This document shows positions 42,492-51,819 of a DNA stretch of 64,000 nt, piece after piece. Within the stretch, counting starts at the first letter, position 1, and each line of letters begins with the position of its first letter. Source of the DNA: Gottfriedia sp049568075 (lineage in GTDB: Bacteria > Bacillota > Bacilli > Bacillales > Bacillaceae_G). The translations under genes and the position numbers were made by a program. The notes under the pieces are model-generated. The model was not told where the DNA came from. It saw only the letters and a program-made list of their open reading frames with translations, and did no database searches. The stretch is taken from the NCBI GenBank assembly GCA_049568075.1, contig CP144911.1. The stretch is one strand, 5' to 3'.

Positions 42492-43418
42492 GTGGGACGT
42501 TACGTGCTACAGAGATTTATTTACATGTTTGTCACACTATTTTTGATTTGTACTGTTACATTTTTCTTAATGAAGTTGTTACCAGGTTCTCCATTAAAAA
42601 ACCCAGAGAAATTAACACCTGAACAAAAACAAATTATTTTTGTTAAATATGGGTTAGATAAGCCAGTTCCTGTACAATATGCAAATTACATGAAGAATCT
42701 TGCTAAAGGTGATTTAGGAGATTCATATAAATACGATAATCGTAAAGTAACTGATATGATTTCAACTCGTATTGGTCCATCAGCTCAATTAGGTGCTCAA
42801 GCACTATTATTAGGAACATTTATCGGATTAATCTTCGGTATCGTAGCAGCACTAAAAAATAATACAATTTTTGACTATGGTTCTACTGTTCTAGCAGTTC
42901 TAGGTATCTCCATCCCGTCATTCGTTTTCGGGGCAATCTTACAGTACTACTTAGCAGTAAAATTACATTGGTTCCCGGTAGCATATTGGGAAAGCTTTAA
43001 ATACACGATTCTACCGACAATTGCATTGTCAGTATTCGTAACAGCAACTGTAGCTCGTTTTTCAAGAACTGAGTTAATCGAAGTTATGAACTCAGAGTAT
43101 ATCGTAACAGCTAAAGCAAAAGGTATCTCTCAAGTAGGCGTAATCATTAAACATGCTCTGCGAAATGCATTAATCCCAGTAGTTACAATTTTAGGTCCAA
43201 TGGCTGTAAACTTAATGACTGGTACATTAGTTATTGAAAATATGTTTGCTGTACCTGGACTAGGTTCTCAATTCGTTAACTCAATTGTAACAAATGACTA
43301 CTCAGTAATTATGGGTACAACAATTTTCTATAGTGCATTATTACTAATCGTAATCTTCTTTGTAGATATTTTATACGGTGTAATTGATCCACGTATCCGT
43401 TTAGCAGGAGGTAAATAA
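42492..43418 (+). CDS. oppB: Oligopeptide ABC transporter permease OppB
   Basis: A 308-aa inner permease of the oligopeptide importer with six helices. N-terminal GRYVLQRFIYMFVTLFLICT and the EAA loop near FSRTELIEVMNSEYIVTAKAKGIS...HALRNALIPVV (about 193-235) are typical of OppB/DppB. GTG 42492 is the start, after AGGGGGGTGCAG. First gene of oppBCDF; only 3 bp separate it from oppC. Confidence 0.94.
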   Translation: MGRYVLQRFIYMFVTLFLICTVTFFLMKLLPGSPLKNPEKLTPEQKQIIFVKYGLDKPVPVQYANYMKNLAKGDLGDSYKYDNRKVTDMISTRIGPSAQLGAQALLLGTFIGLIFGIVAALKNNTIFDYGSTVLAVLGISIPSFVFGAILQYYLAVKLHWFPVAYWESFKYTILPTIALSVFVTATVARFSRTELIEVMNSEYIVTAKAKGISQVGVIIKHALRNALIPVVTILGPMAVNLMTGTLVIENMFAVPGLGSQFVNSIVTNDYSVIMGTTIFYSALLLIVIFFVDILYGVIDPRIRLAGGK

Positions 43419-43421
43419 ATA

Positions 43422-44444
43422 ATGAACAACAACACAGCGCAAAAAATTTCATCTGATTTATTCCAACCTGCAAACGTAGATTTGAATAATGCAGATAAAA
43501 TCTCAAGACCTTCGGATTCTTTTTGGAAAGATGCAAGAAGACGTTTTAGAAAAAATAAAGGTGCAATGTTAGGATTTATTATCCTTGGTATCTTATTATT
43601 CTTTACATTGTTTGGTCCAATGATGAGTGGACACTCATATAAAGACCAAGATTTAAAAAGATCAAAATTACCACCAAAAATTGGTGTATTAGAAAATGTA
43701 AAATTCTTACCATTTGACGGAATTGATCAATATGGAAACGATGTATATAAAAACAAAAATATTAAAGAAAATTACTGGTTTGGTACAGATGATTTAGGTC
43801 GTGACCTTTTCACAAGAACATGGGCTGGTGCTCGAGTATCAATCTTAATCGGTTTATTAGCAGCAGTAATTGATATGGTAATTGGTGTAGCTTTCGGTGG
43901 TATTTCAGGATTCTTTGGTGGCCGGACAGATACAATCATGCAGCGTATTGCTGAAGTTTTAATGGGTGTTCCTTATCTAATCGTAGTAATCCTATTCATT
44001 TTAGTATTTAAAAACCCAGGTATTCTTTCGATCGCTTTAGCGATGGTAATCACTGGTTGGGTAGGTATGTCCCGTATCGTACGTGGTCAAATGCTAAAAC
44101 TAAAAAATCAAGAATTCGTATTAGCATCAAGAACTTTAGGTGCAACAAACACTCAATTAATTGCAAAACACTTAATTCCAAATATTATGGGTCCAATCAT
44201 CGTAATGATGATGTTCACGATTCCAAGTGCAATTTTCTCTGAAGCATTCTTAAGCTTCATCGGTTTAGGTATTGCACCACCAAAAGCATCATTAGGTTCG
44301 TTAGTAAGTGATGGCTTCAAATCATTACAAACTTTCCCTCATATGATGATTATTCCAGCGGTTGTAATCAGTTTATTAATCTTAAGTTTCAACTTAATTG
44401 CTGACGGATTACGCGACGCTTTAGATCCAAAAATGAGTAAGTAA
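43422..44444 (+). CDS. oppC: Oligopeptide ABC transporter permease OppC
   Basis: A 340-aa permease: N-terminal cytoplasmic segment, helix at about 46-66 (GAMLGFIILGILLFFTLFGP), an extracytoplasmic loop with YWFGTDDLGRDLFTRTWAGARVS, and the EAA loop VRGQMLKLKNQEFVLASRTLG (about 215-235). Ends in the family's GLRDALDPKM. Follows oppB by 3 bp. Confidence 0.95.
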   Translation: MNNNTAQKISSDLFQPANVDLNNADKISRPSDSFWKDARRRFRKNKGAMLGFIILGILLFFTLFGPMMSGHSYKDQDLKRSKLPPKIGVLENVKFLPFDGIDQYGNDVYKNKNIKENYWFGTDDLGRDLFTRTWAGARVSILIGLLAAVIDMVIGVAFGGISGFFGGRTDTIMQRIAEVLMGVPYLIVVILFILVFKNPGILSIALAMVITGWVGMSRIVRGQMLKLKNQEFVLASRTLGATNTQLIAKHLIPNIMGPIIVMMMFTIPSAIFSEAFLSFIGLGIAPPKASLGSLVSDGFKSLQTFPHMMIIPAVVISLLILSFNLIADGLRDALDPKMSK

Positions 44445-44464
44445 TTTTGAAGGGAGAATGAACT

Positions 44465-45514
44465 ATGAGTAAATTATTAGAAGTAAAAGATCTGTGTGTC
44501 TCCTTTTATACTCATGCTGGTGAAGTTCAAGCAGTACGCGGAGTTTCATTTGATCTTAAAAAAGGTGAGACATTAGCAATTGTAGGTGAATCTGGTTCAG
44601 GTAAATCAGTAACATCTAAAGCATTAATGGGGTTAATTCCAAACCCACCAGGTAAAATTAAGAGCGGTGAAATCTTATTCGATGGAAAAGATTTAGCTAA
44701 ATTAAGCGAAAAAGAAATGCAAAGTATCCGTGGAAAAGAAATTTCAATGATTTTCCAAGATCCTATGACTTCTTTAAATCCAGTATTAACGATTGGATAT
44801 CAAATAACAGAAGGTCTAATAAAGCATCAAAAAATGAGTAAAACTGAGGCAAAGAAAATTGCTTTAGAATTAATAAATCTTGTTGGAATTCCAAATGCTG
44901 AAGATCGTTTTAAACAATATCCACACCAATTCTCTGGCGGTATGAGACAACGTGTTGTTATTGCAATGGCCTTAGCATGTAATCCAAAATTATTAATCGC
45001 CGATGAGCCAACAACGGCTCTTGACGTTACAATTCAAGCTCAGATTCTTGAGTTAATGAAAGAAATTCAAAGAAAAACTGATTCAGCAATTATCTTTATT
45101 ACACATGATTTAGGTGTAGTTGCGAATGTTGCAGATAAAGTTGCAGTTATGTATGCAGGAAGAGTAGTTGAAATGGGAACTGTAGACGATATTTTCTACA
45201 ATCCAAAACATCCTTACACTTGGGGACTTTTAGCTTCAATGCCTGACTTAGATAATGAACAAGGAGCAGAATTAGTAGCAATTCCTGGTACACCACCGGA
45301 TCTATTAAATCCTCCAAAAGGTGATGCGTTTGCACCACGTAATCCAAATGCTTTAAAAATTGACTATGAAATGGAACCTCCTATGTTTAAAGTTTCTGAT
45401 ACACACTATGCTGCAACATGGCTATTACATGAGGATGCTCCAAAAGTTGAACCACCTGAAGCCGTTAAGAAGCGTATTCAACGAATGAAGGAAGGTGAAG
45501 TAAATGTCAAATAA
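44465..45514 (+). CDS. oppD: Oligopeptide ABC transporter ATPase OppD
   Basis: A 349-aa ATP-binding subunit: Walker A GESGSGKS (about 38-45), Q-loop MIFQDPMTSLNPVLTIG, signature FSGGMRQR, Walker B LLIADEPTTALDVT, H-loop ITHDLGVV, and the C-terminal oligopeptide-transporter extension with PGTPPDLLNPPKGDAFAPR. Unlike most OppD proteins, that extension lacks the CxxR/C-type cysteines (FAPRNPNA instead of the usual F-x-x-R-C), so the Fe-S site seen in some relatives is probably missing. Start ATG 44465 follows AGGGAG. Confidence 0.95.
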   Translation: MSKLLEVKDLCVSFYTHAGEVQAVRGVSFDLKKGETLAIVGESGSGKSVTSKALMGLIPNPPGKIKSGEILFDGKDLAKLSEKEMQSIRGKEISMIFQDPMTSLNPVLTIGYQITEGLIKHQKMSKTEAKKIALELINLVGIPNAEDRFKQYPHQFSGGMRQRVVIAMALACNPKLLIADEPTTALDVTIQAQILELMKEIQRKTDSAIIFITHDLGVVANVADKVAVMYAGRVVEMGTVDDIFYNPKHPYTWGLLASMPDLDNEQGAELVAIPGTPPDLLNPPKGDAFAPRNPNALKIDYEMEPPMFKVSDTHYAATWLLHEDAPKVEPPEAVKKRIQRMKEGEVNVK

Positions 45515-46442
45515 AGTAGCAGAAAAATTAGTTGAAGTTAAAAATTTAAAACAATACTTTAATACAGGTAAAACAACAGTTAAAGCAATCGATGATGTTA
45601 CATTTGACATTTTCCGTGGAGAAACTTTTGGTTTAGTAGGTGAATCAGGTTCTGGTAAATCTACAACTGGACGTTCAATCATTCGATTATATGATGCGAC
45701 TGATGGACAAGTAATTTTCGATGGTCAAGATGTACATGGTAAGAAAAGTCGTAAAGAGTTAAAGCAGTTTAACCGTCGTATGCAAATGATTTTCCAAGAT
45801 CCATACGCTTCATTAAATCCGCGTATGAAAGTTGCAGATATCATTGCAGAAGGTATTGATATTCATGGCTTAGCTCGTAACAAAGAAGAGCGCATGAAAA
45901 TGGTTTATGACTTACTTGAAACAGTAGGTTTAAATAAAGAGCACGCTAACCGTTTCCCACATGAGTTCTCAGGTGGACAACGCCAACGTATCGGTATTGC
46001 AAGAGCACTTGCTGTACAACCAGAATTTATTATCGCCGATGAGCCAATCTCAGCTCTTGACGTGTCAATTCAAGCTCAGGTTGTAAACTTAATGAGAAAG
46101 CTTCAACAGGAAAAAGGTTTAACATATCTATTTATCGCCCATGATTTATCAATGGTTAAGTACATTAGTGACCGTATCGGTGTAATGTACCACGGTAAAA
46201 TTGTTGAACTTGCAGATAGTAATGAATTATATGATTACCCAATGCATCCTTACACAAAATCATTATTATCAGCAATTCCGCTTCCAGATCCTGATTATGA
46301 GCGCAATCGTAAACGTATCGTTTATGATCCAAAACAACACGATTATTCAAACGAAGAGCCAAAATTACGTGAAGTTCGTCCTGGACATTTCGTACTTTGC
46401 TCTGAAGCAGAATATAAAAACTATCAACAAATGTATAAATAA
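45504..46442 (+). CDS. oppF: Oligopeptide ABC transporter ATPase OppF
   Basis: A 312-aa ATP-binding subunit: Walker A GESGSGKST (about 41-49), MIFQDPYASLNPRM, signature FSGGQRQRIGIARAL, Walker B IIADEPISALDVSIQ, H-loop IAHDLSMV. The C-terminal region has PGHFVLCSEAEY with one Cys. Its ATG lies 11 bp inside the end of oppD, with GAAGGTGA upstream. The operon ends at the terminator 46449. Confidence 0.95.
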   Translation: MSNKVAEKLVEVKNLKQYFNTGKTTVKAIDDVTFDIFRGETFGLVGESGSGKSTTGRSIIRLYDATDGQVIFDGQDVHGKKSRKELKQFNRRMQMIFQDPYASLNPRMKVADIIAEGIDIHGLARNKEERMKMVYDLLETVGLNKEHANRFPHEFSGGQRQRIGIARALAVQPEFIIADEPISALDVSIQAQVVNLMRKLQQEKGLTYLFIAHDLSMVKYISDRIGVMYHGKIVELADSNELYDYPMHPYTKSLLSAIPLPDPDYERNRKRIVYDPKQHDYSNEEPKLREVRPGHFVLCSEAEYKNYQQMYK

Positions 46443-46448
46443 TAAATC

Positions 46449-46479
46449 AATCCTAGTGAGTTTATCGCTAGGATTTTTT
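46449..46479 (+). terminator. opp operon terminator
   Basis: AATCCTAG-tgagtttatcg-CTAGGATTTTTT. Confidence 0.88.
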
Positions 46480-46507
46480 AATTGGATTAAGATTAGGTTA
46501 CTGGGGG

Positions 46508-46820
46508 CATGAGTAAGTAGAACAGCGAAAAGGTGGAATACGGTTTCTCATGAGGAAGTAAAATAGCAAAAAGAAGTAAAATGGATCCTCTTGAGAGGTT
46601 TATGAGGAAGTAAAACAGCAAAAAGAAGCAAAATGGTTCCTCATAAGAGGTTCATGAGGAAGTAAATCAGGAAAAAGAAGGAAAATGGTTCCTCATGAGA
46701 GGTTTATGAGGAAGTAAAACAGGAAAAAGAAGTGTAATGGTTCCTCATAAGAGGTTCATGAGGAAGTAATACAGCAAAAAGAAGCAAGATGGTTCCTCAT
46801 AAGAGGTTTATGAGGAAGTA
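46508..46820. repeat. 52-bp tandem repeats with embedded hairpins, locus 1
   Basis: Five units of exactly 52 bp start at 46551, 46603, 46655, 46707 and 46759, preceded by a diverged unit (46508) and followed by a partial one (46811). Each unit reads TGAGGAAGTAAAACAGCAAA, then AAGAAG(C)AAAATGG, then TTCCTCATAAGAGGTT(C/T)A. At each junction TTCCTCAT and ATGAGGAA form an 8-bp hairpin. The array lies in a convergent gap. A related array is at 63701-63870. Confidence 0.9.
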
Positions 46821-47055
46821 GAAATACTAAAATAATGTTAAGGGAAAATTAAGGTGGAGGTTTTATGATAAAAGTGCAGATAAGGCTAGGGGTAATAATG
46901 GTAGGACAAGCTTAGAAGAAAATTATCCAGAGTGTACAATGATAACCAAATTTTTAATTCAAAGCCCCTGAGTTTAATATTTCAAAGTACTGTACCGTAG
47001 GACGAACTAGTGACCTTAGTCATTCTACATTGGTTATACACTAAACCTTATCAAG

Positions 47056-47090
47056 GCAAAAAAAAAGAAAGGGCCTTTGCCCTTTTTTTT
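47056..47090 (-). terminator. Terminator of the 67-aa gene
   Basis: On the minus strand AAAGGGC-aaa-GGCCCTTTCTTTTTTTT. Confidence 0.75.
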
Positions 47091-47117
47091 AATCGTAAAT
47101 TTCTAATAAGTCTGTTC

Positions 47118-47321
47118 TTAATAAGTTTTTTTACGGAACTTGCCTTGGCCACCAACTTGTTTGAAGTTTGCAGACATTCTGTCAGACATATCAACAAATT
47201 GACTTTTTTTACTTCTACCAAATATTTTTTCGCCGATCGCGTTTGTAAACACACCATTAAGTGCAGTAATTCCAATTACTAACAATGCAACAATCAATAG
47301 ATCAGTTATGTAAGCTGCCAT
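47118..47321 (-). CDS. Small single-span membrane protein, unknown
   Basis: A 67-aa protein: N-terminal helix (about 5-25, YITDLLIVALLVIGITALNG) followed by a basic cytoplasmic tail with GEKIFGRSKKS and GGQGKFRKKTY. No family recognised. AGGAGG 8 nt before ATG 47321 and a terminator after it support a real gene. It occupies the place of yjbB/yjbC between opp and spx. Confidence 0.7.
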   Translation of the reverse strand: MAAYITDLLIVALLVIGITALNGVFTNAIGEKIFGRSKKSQFVDMSDRMSANFKQVGGQGKFRKKTY

Positions 47322-47848
47322 AAGATTAGCCTCCTAGGAATGTAAGCGTTACTATTATTGTATTAAAAATTTGGTGAAATAGAAAGGATAAATAAGCTTT
47401 TTCCGAATAATTATTTTTGGTCTTTTTATAAAGCAATCTTGTTTTTATTATTGTAACTTTAAGGAATAAAATTGTGTGAAACGAAGGGGTACTTGACTAA
47501 TTTGGGAAATGCTACGGGAAGGTAAAGGACTGCAAGATCAGCTGAAACTAGAAATCAGGTTTCATTTACGGATAGTGAGGATTATGGAGTAAAATGCAGC
47601 TGTCATATACGAAAAATGTATCAAAGAAATTAGCCTATATTTTACTTGGGAATTTACTGAAAATTGTACACCTTTTGTATAGGTTTTTTAAAATTTTTTT
47701 ACAAATTTGTATATATTTATTTTGAACAATACTGTATAATGTGAACATATGGTGGTAGATTAAACTAATTATAATTAACCAATTCTTATAAATTAATACA
47801 CATAACTATATTACTTTTATTTAAAAGAGTAGTTAGGGGGAGAGCAAA
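47322..47848. other. 527-bp upstream region of spx
   Basis: No supported gene. A TATAAT lies near 47733-47740 in ACTGTATAATG, about 110 bp before spx, suggesting a long spx leader; a matching -35 is not clear. A frame of 27 codons at 47510 lacks a spaced ribosome site. Confidence 0.4.
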
Positions 47849-48247
47849 ATGGTAATTTTGTATAATTCACCAAGTTGTACGTCTTGTCGAAAAGCAAAAA
47901 TGTGGCTAGAAGATAATAATATTCCTTATAAAGAAAGAAATATTTTTTCAGAACCATTATCAATTAATGAGATTAAACAAATTTTACGTATGACTGAAAG
48001 TGGTACTGATGAAATTATATCAACAAGATCAAAAATTTTCCAAGAATTAAATGTAGACTTAGAAAGTCTTCCATTACAAGACTTATATGAAATCATTCAG
48101 AAATATCCTGGTTTACTTAGAAGACCGATTATTATTGATGAGAAACGTTTGCAAGTTGGTTATAATGAAGATGAAATTAGAAGATTTTTACCGCGTTCAG
48201 TTCGCACATATCAATTACGTGAAGCGCAACGTCTAGTTAATGAGTAA
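47849..48247 (+). CDS. spx: Transcriptional regulator Spx
   Basis: Spx binds the RNA polymerase alpha C-terminal domain and activates the thiol-stress regulon. The 132-aa ArsC-like protein has the redox switch Cys10-x-x-Cys13 (SPSCTSCRKA), the conserved Gly52-region RMTESGTDEIISTRSK, the RRPIIIDEKRLQVGYNEDEI block and a C-terminal tail used by ClpXP with the SpxH adaptor, encoded at 55177 here. Start ATG 47849 follows AGGGGGAGAG. A bidirectional terminator follows. Confidence 0.97.
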   Translation: MVILYNSPSCTSCRKAKMWLEDNNIPYKERNIFSEPLSINEIKQILRMTESGTDEIISTRSKIFQELNVDLESLPLQDLYEIIQKYPGLLRRPIIIDEKRLQVGYNEDEIRRFLPRSVRTYQLREAQRLVNE

Positions 48248-48331
48248 ATCTACGTTTCGAATTGTGAAAAAAATTACAATTCTTGATTAAGATTCTCAAT
48301 CATATTGAACAAATACTTATTCATATTATAT

Positions 48332-48378
48332 AAAAAGCTGTAAAAAGTTAAATGCATACTTTTTACAGCTTTTTTTTT
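48332..48378. terminator. Bidirectional terminator between spx and yjbE
   Basis: AAAAAGCTGTAAAAAGT-taaatgcat-ACTTTTTACAGCTTTTT. Confidence 0.92.
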
Positions 48379-48383
48379 AACAA

Positions 48384-49058
48384 TTAGGATGTTCGCTTAC
48401 GGTACCGAATATTATTAAAATAGTAACCTATAACAATGGTGAAGATTATACAAGATGAACCGACAATTAATTCCATATCGTTCCGCCCGTTTATATATTG
48501 ACTGATAAATGGCTCGTCTATTAACATCTTGCTAGCTGTTATTGAAAGAACAGAAGCCCCTACAAAACTCAAAATTGGATATCTTTCTAAAAACCATAAA
48601 ACGATTTTACTTCCCCAAATAATAATTGGAATTGAGATGGAAAGACCTAAGATGACTAATGATGGCTTTCCGTTTGATGCCCCAGCTATTGCTAATACGT
48701 TATCAATCCCCATTACTAAATCAGCAAACACAATTGTACGAATTGCGTGGAAAACTGTGTAGTTCTCCTTTATAGAAGGGTTGTCATCCTCCTGAATAAT
48801 TAATTTGCAAGCTATGTACAAAAGTAATATTCCGCCAATTAAATGCAAGAATGGGACCTTAAGGACGAAAATTGCACATATTGTTAGGATAATTCGTAAA
48901 ACAATTGCGGTAATACTACCGAAAATTATCGCTATGTTACGTTGCTTATATGGTAATTTTCTACATGCTAATGCAATGACAATAGCATTATCTCCACCTA
49001 AAACAATGTCTATAATTACAATCATTAAAAAGGACCATATATAATGAAGATCTATCAT
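48384..49058 (-). CDS. yjbE: TerC family membrane protein YjbE
   Basis: A 224-aa TerC-type protein (about seven helices) with the paired acidic metal motifs IVLGGDNAIVIA (about 18-29) and LVMGIDNVLAIAGAS (about 124-138). Relatives export manganese or help metallate exoenzymes; I did not find a yybP-ykoY manganese riboswitch upstream. ATG 49058 has GAGAGGTGA 6-7 nt upstream; a longer frame to 49169 would add a non-conserved N-terminus. Confidence 0.9.
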   Translation of the reverse strand: MIDLHYIWSFLMIVIIDIVLGGDNAIVIALACRKLPYKQRNIAIIFGSITAIVLRIILTICAIFVLKVPFLHLIGGILLLYIACKLIIQEDDNPSIKENYTVFHAIRTIVFADLVMGIDNVLAIAGASNGKPSLVILGLSISIPIIIWGSKIVLWFLERYPILSFVGASVLSITASKMLIDEPFISQYINGRNDMELIVGSSCIIFTIVIGYYFNNIRYRKRTS

Positions 49059-49375
49059 GAATTCACCTCTCTTATTAAAAGCTTTAAATGATTGTCCTAT
49101 TATTAATAGGTATATGATGATTTTTAAAAAATAGGTGAATTTTATTTCCAAAATTTTAAATTGTATCATAAAATATAATTGTAGTTACTATTCGCATTTA
49201 ATAAATTTTCATGGTAAGATAGATAAAAATTTACTTATTAAAGCTAAATTTTTAAGAGTATTTTTCTAATTTACTATTTCAGAATTTTATATTTAACATA
49301 AAATTTCTTTTACTTTATTTATTCTATTTCGTCTAACGCAATTACTTGTTGTTCATTAAAGGAGGGGGAAAACAA

Positions 49376-50047
49376 ATGGAAATAGAAAGAATTAATGAAA
49401 ATACGTTTAAGTTCTCCATATCCTACTTAGACATCGAGGAGAGAGGTTTTTCTAAAGATGAAGTATGGTTAGATCGAGAAAGAAGTGAAGAGCTTTTCTG
49501 GGAATTAATTGATGAAGCGCATTTGACTGAGGAATTCATTGCTGGTGGCCCCCTATGGATTCAGGTACAGGCACTAGACAAGGGGTTAGAAGTTGTTGTA
49601 ACAAAAGCTGTGATTTCTAAAGACGGCAAAAAAGTAGAAGTGAATTTAGGTGAAGGAGAAAAGAATTTAGAAATTCCATTTATCTCTGTAGATGATGACG
49701 ATGATTCAGATGAAGATGATGATGACGATATTTTTGACTCGATGGATGAAGAGGAAACTGAACTGATTCTATCCTTTAAAAATCTTGAAGACATTATTTC
49801 ATTATCACATGCTGTGAATCAAGAATCATTTGAAACTACACTTTATTCCTTCCAAGATTATTACTATCTTTATGTTAAATTTGAAGAAGAATTGCTTGAT
49901 GAAGTTCAAGTCGATTACTTGTCATCAATGTTACTTGAATATGGTCATCGTTCAAAAGTAACTATACATGTTTTAGAAGAATACGGAAAATTGATTTATG
50001 AAAAAACAGCATTACCTCATTTTAAATCTATTTTTCCATTATTGTAA
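49376..50047 (+). CDS. mecA: Adaptor protein MecA
   Basis: MecA delivers ComK and ComS to ClpCP and also represses Spx-dependent genes. The 223-aa product has an N-terminal substrate-binding domain (MEIERINENTFKFSISYLDI...GPLWIQVQA), a very acidic linker (about 104-130: DDDDDSDEDDDDD), and a C-terminal ClpC-binding domain (FKNLEDIISLSHAV..., YYLYVKFEEE). ATG 49376 follows AAAGGAGGGGG. With comK at 357 in the same window the competence control loop is likely complete. Confidence 0.96.
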   Translation: MEIERINENTFKFSISYLDIEERGFSKDEVWLDRERSEELFWELIDEAHLTEEFIAGGPLWIQVQALDKGLEVVVTKAVISKDGKKVEVNLGEGEKNLEIPFISVDDDDDSDEDDDDDIFDSMDEEETELILSFKNLEDIISLSHAVNQESFETTLYSFQDYYYLYVKFEEELLDEVQVDYLSSMLLEYGHRSKVTIHVLEEYGKLIYEKTALPHFKSIFPLL

Positions 50048-50097
50048 TAGCCGATGCCTTAGGGATCGGTTTCTTTTCTTTATAAAGGAGAATATTG

Positions 50098-51645
50098 ATG
50101 CAATTTCGATTAAAGATTTTAATATTTTTATCAATTGTTGTATGCATTTTATATTTTGCTTCTCCAACTATTAAATTCATTTGGTTAATGAATTTTGCAT
50201 TTTTTGAAAAATCTACTATTTTTAGATTAATAAGTATAATGTTCTCGATAACGGCTATAGGTGTATCGATTATTATTTTCTTAGAAAATAGAAATCCTGC
50301 TAGAACTTTAACATGGATCATTCTTTTAGCTATTTTCCCGTTATTCGGTTTTGTTTTTTATTTAATTTTTGGACAAAATTACAAAAAGAAAATGGTCTAT
50401 CGAAAAAAGGCAATTAATGATCAAAATGCAAATGGTTTAATTAATGGGTCAGAAGATGTAGAAGTGAAAGAATTTATAGCGCAAAATCAAAGATTAGAGT
50501 ATCTAATAAATATCGCAGCTAAACAGAGTAATACACCAGTCACGATGAATACTTTTACAAAAGTTCTTACAAACGGAAGTGAAACATTTCCAAAAATAAT
50601 TGAGGAACTAAAAAAAGCAAAGCACCATATTCATATCGAATTCTATATCGTAAGAAATGATGAGATTGGTAATCAATTAAAAGATATTCTAATTGAAAAG
50701 GCGCAAAATGGTGTAAAGGTTCGATTTCTCTATGACGCTGTAGGTAGTTGGAAATTATCAAGAAATTTTGTAAAAGACTTACGAAAAGCTGGTGTAGAAA
50801 TACTACCATTTTCTCCAGTTAAAATTCCAGTTTTAAACGATACGATAAATTACCGAAACCATCGGAAAATTATCGTCATAGATTCGAATGTAGGATTTGT
50901 TGGCGGCTTAAATATTGGAGATGAGTATTTAGGGAAAGATCATTATTTTGGAAAGTGGCGAGATACCCATCTATACCTTAATGGGGAAGGTGTACGAACA
51001 CTACAATTCATATTCTTGCAAGATTGGTATTATATGACGAATGAGTTAATTGATGACAAAGAGTACTTTGACATTAATGCTAGTAGTTATTCTTCCAAAG
51101 GAGCAATTCAACTTGTTTCTGGTGGACCAGACCGAAAGCATGAAGTGATAAAAGAGTTATTTTTTGCGATGATTACAAGTGCAAGGAAAAGTATCTACAT
51201 TGCTTCTCCATATTTTGTTCCTGATGAAGATATTTTAACTGCCCTTAAAGTAGCAGCAAATGGTGGGGTCAAAGTAAAAATTCTAATGCCTGATCGTCCC
51301 GATAAGAAAATCGTATTTTATGCCTCGCGTTCATATTTTCCAGAGTTATTAGAAGCAGGGGTCGAAATCTATGAATATAGACAAGGCTTCTTACACAGTA
51401 AAATATTGATTGTAGATGATGAAATCGCATCTGTTGGAACGGCAAATATGGATATGAGAAGTTTCCGTTTAAACTTCGAGGTCACTGCATTTTTATATTT
51501 AGAGGAAAGTATTAATCACTTAGTTAATGATTTTAATAATGATATCCGTGATTCTGAAGCAATTATTTTTACTGATTTTAAAAAGAGACCTATTTACAAA
51601 AGGATATTTGAATCATTATCAAGATTAATGGCACCACTTTTGTAA
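50098..51645 (+). CDS. cls: Cardiolipin synthase
   Basis: Makes cardiolipin from two phosphatidylglycerols. The 515-aa product has two N-terminal membrane helices (about 4-24, 37-60; with NPARTLTWIILLAIFPLFGF) and two phospholipase D-type HKD motifs: NHRKIIVIDSNVGFVGGLNIGDEY (about 257-280) and HSKILIVDDEIASVGTANMDMRSF (about 437-460). ATG 50098 follows AAGGAGAA. It follows mecA by 50 bp with only a weak hairpin between, so read-through is likely. Confidence 0.93.
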   Translation: MQFRLKILIFLSIVVCILYFASPTIKFIWLMNFAFFEKSTIFRLISIMFSITAIGVSIIIFLENRNPARTLTWIILLAIFPLFGFVFYLIFGQNYKKKMVYRKKAINDQNANGLINGSEDVEVKEFIAQNQRLEYLINIAAKQSNTPVTMNTFTKVLTNGSETFPKIIEELKKAKHHIHIEFYIVRNDEIGNQLKDILIEKAQNGVKVRFLYDAVGSWKLSRNFVKDLRKAGVEILPFSPVKIPVLNDTINYRNHRKIIVIDSNVGFVGGLNIGDEYLGKDHYFGKWRDTHLYLNGEGVRTLQFIFLQDWYYMTNELIDDKEYFDINASSYSSKGAIQLVSGGPDRKHEVIKELFFAMITSARKSIYIASPYFVPDEDILTALKVAANGGVKVKILMPDRPDKKIVFYASRSYFPELLEAGVEIYEYRQGFLHSKILIVDDEIASVGTANMDMRSFRLNFEVTAFLYLEESINHLVNDFNNDIRDSEAIIFTDFKKRPIYKRIFESLSRLMAPLL

Positions 51646-51702
51646 TGAGCTATCTTATTGATAGAACATTGATAGAACATTTTTATAATATTTCATATAG
51701 TC

Positions 51703-51739
51703 ACCTACCAAATAGAAAGTTTAATTTGGTAGGTTTTTT
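51703..51739 (+). terminator. cls terminator
   Basis: ACCTACCAAA-tagaaagttta-ATTTGGTAGGTTTTTT. Confidence 0.88.
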
Positions 51740-51744
51740 ATTTG

Positions 51745-51757
51745 AAAAATCGTTTTT
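51745..51757. promoter_or_regulatory. ComK AT-box candidate upstream of coiA
   Basis: AAAA-atcgt-TTTT is an exact AAAA-N5-TTTT half-site 63 bp before coiA, a ComK-dependent gene in B. subtilis (yjbF). A weaker AAAG-N5-TTTG lies at 51716-51728, 16 bp away, near but not at the usual 18-bp spacing. Confidence 0.45.
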
Positions 51758-51819
51758 AATTTTTTTGAAGGAAAATACGAAAAGGATAGTGAAGTAATTT
51801 GGAAAGGAGGTTGTGGTAA

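Noticed and set aside
46508..46820. Possible CRISPR array
   Set aside because: Units are repeated along their whole 52 bp with no unique spacers and no cas genes nearby; it is a tandem repeat.
46864..46914. 16-codon frame MIKVQIRLGVIMVGQA with a ribosome site
   Set aside because: No conservation evidence, no terminator, and next to repeat DNA.
47010..47282. 90-codon plus-strand frame
   Set aside because: Antisense to the 67-aa membrane gene, which has a good ribosome site and terminator.
48384..49376. yybP-ykoY manganese riboswitch before the TerC gene
   Set aside because: The region upstream of yjbE lacks the conserved riboswitch core; only AT-rich sequence is seen.
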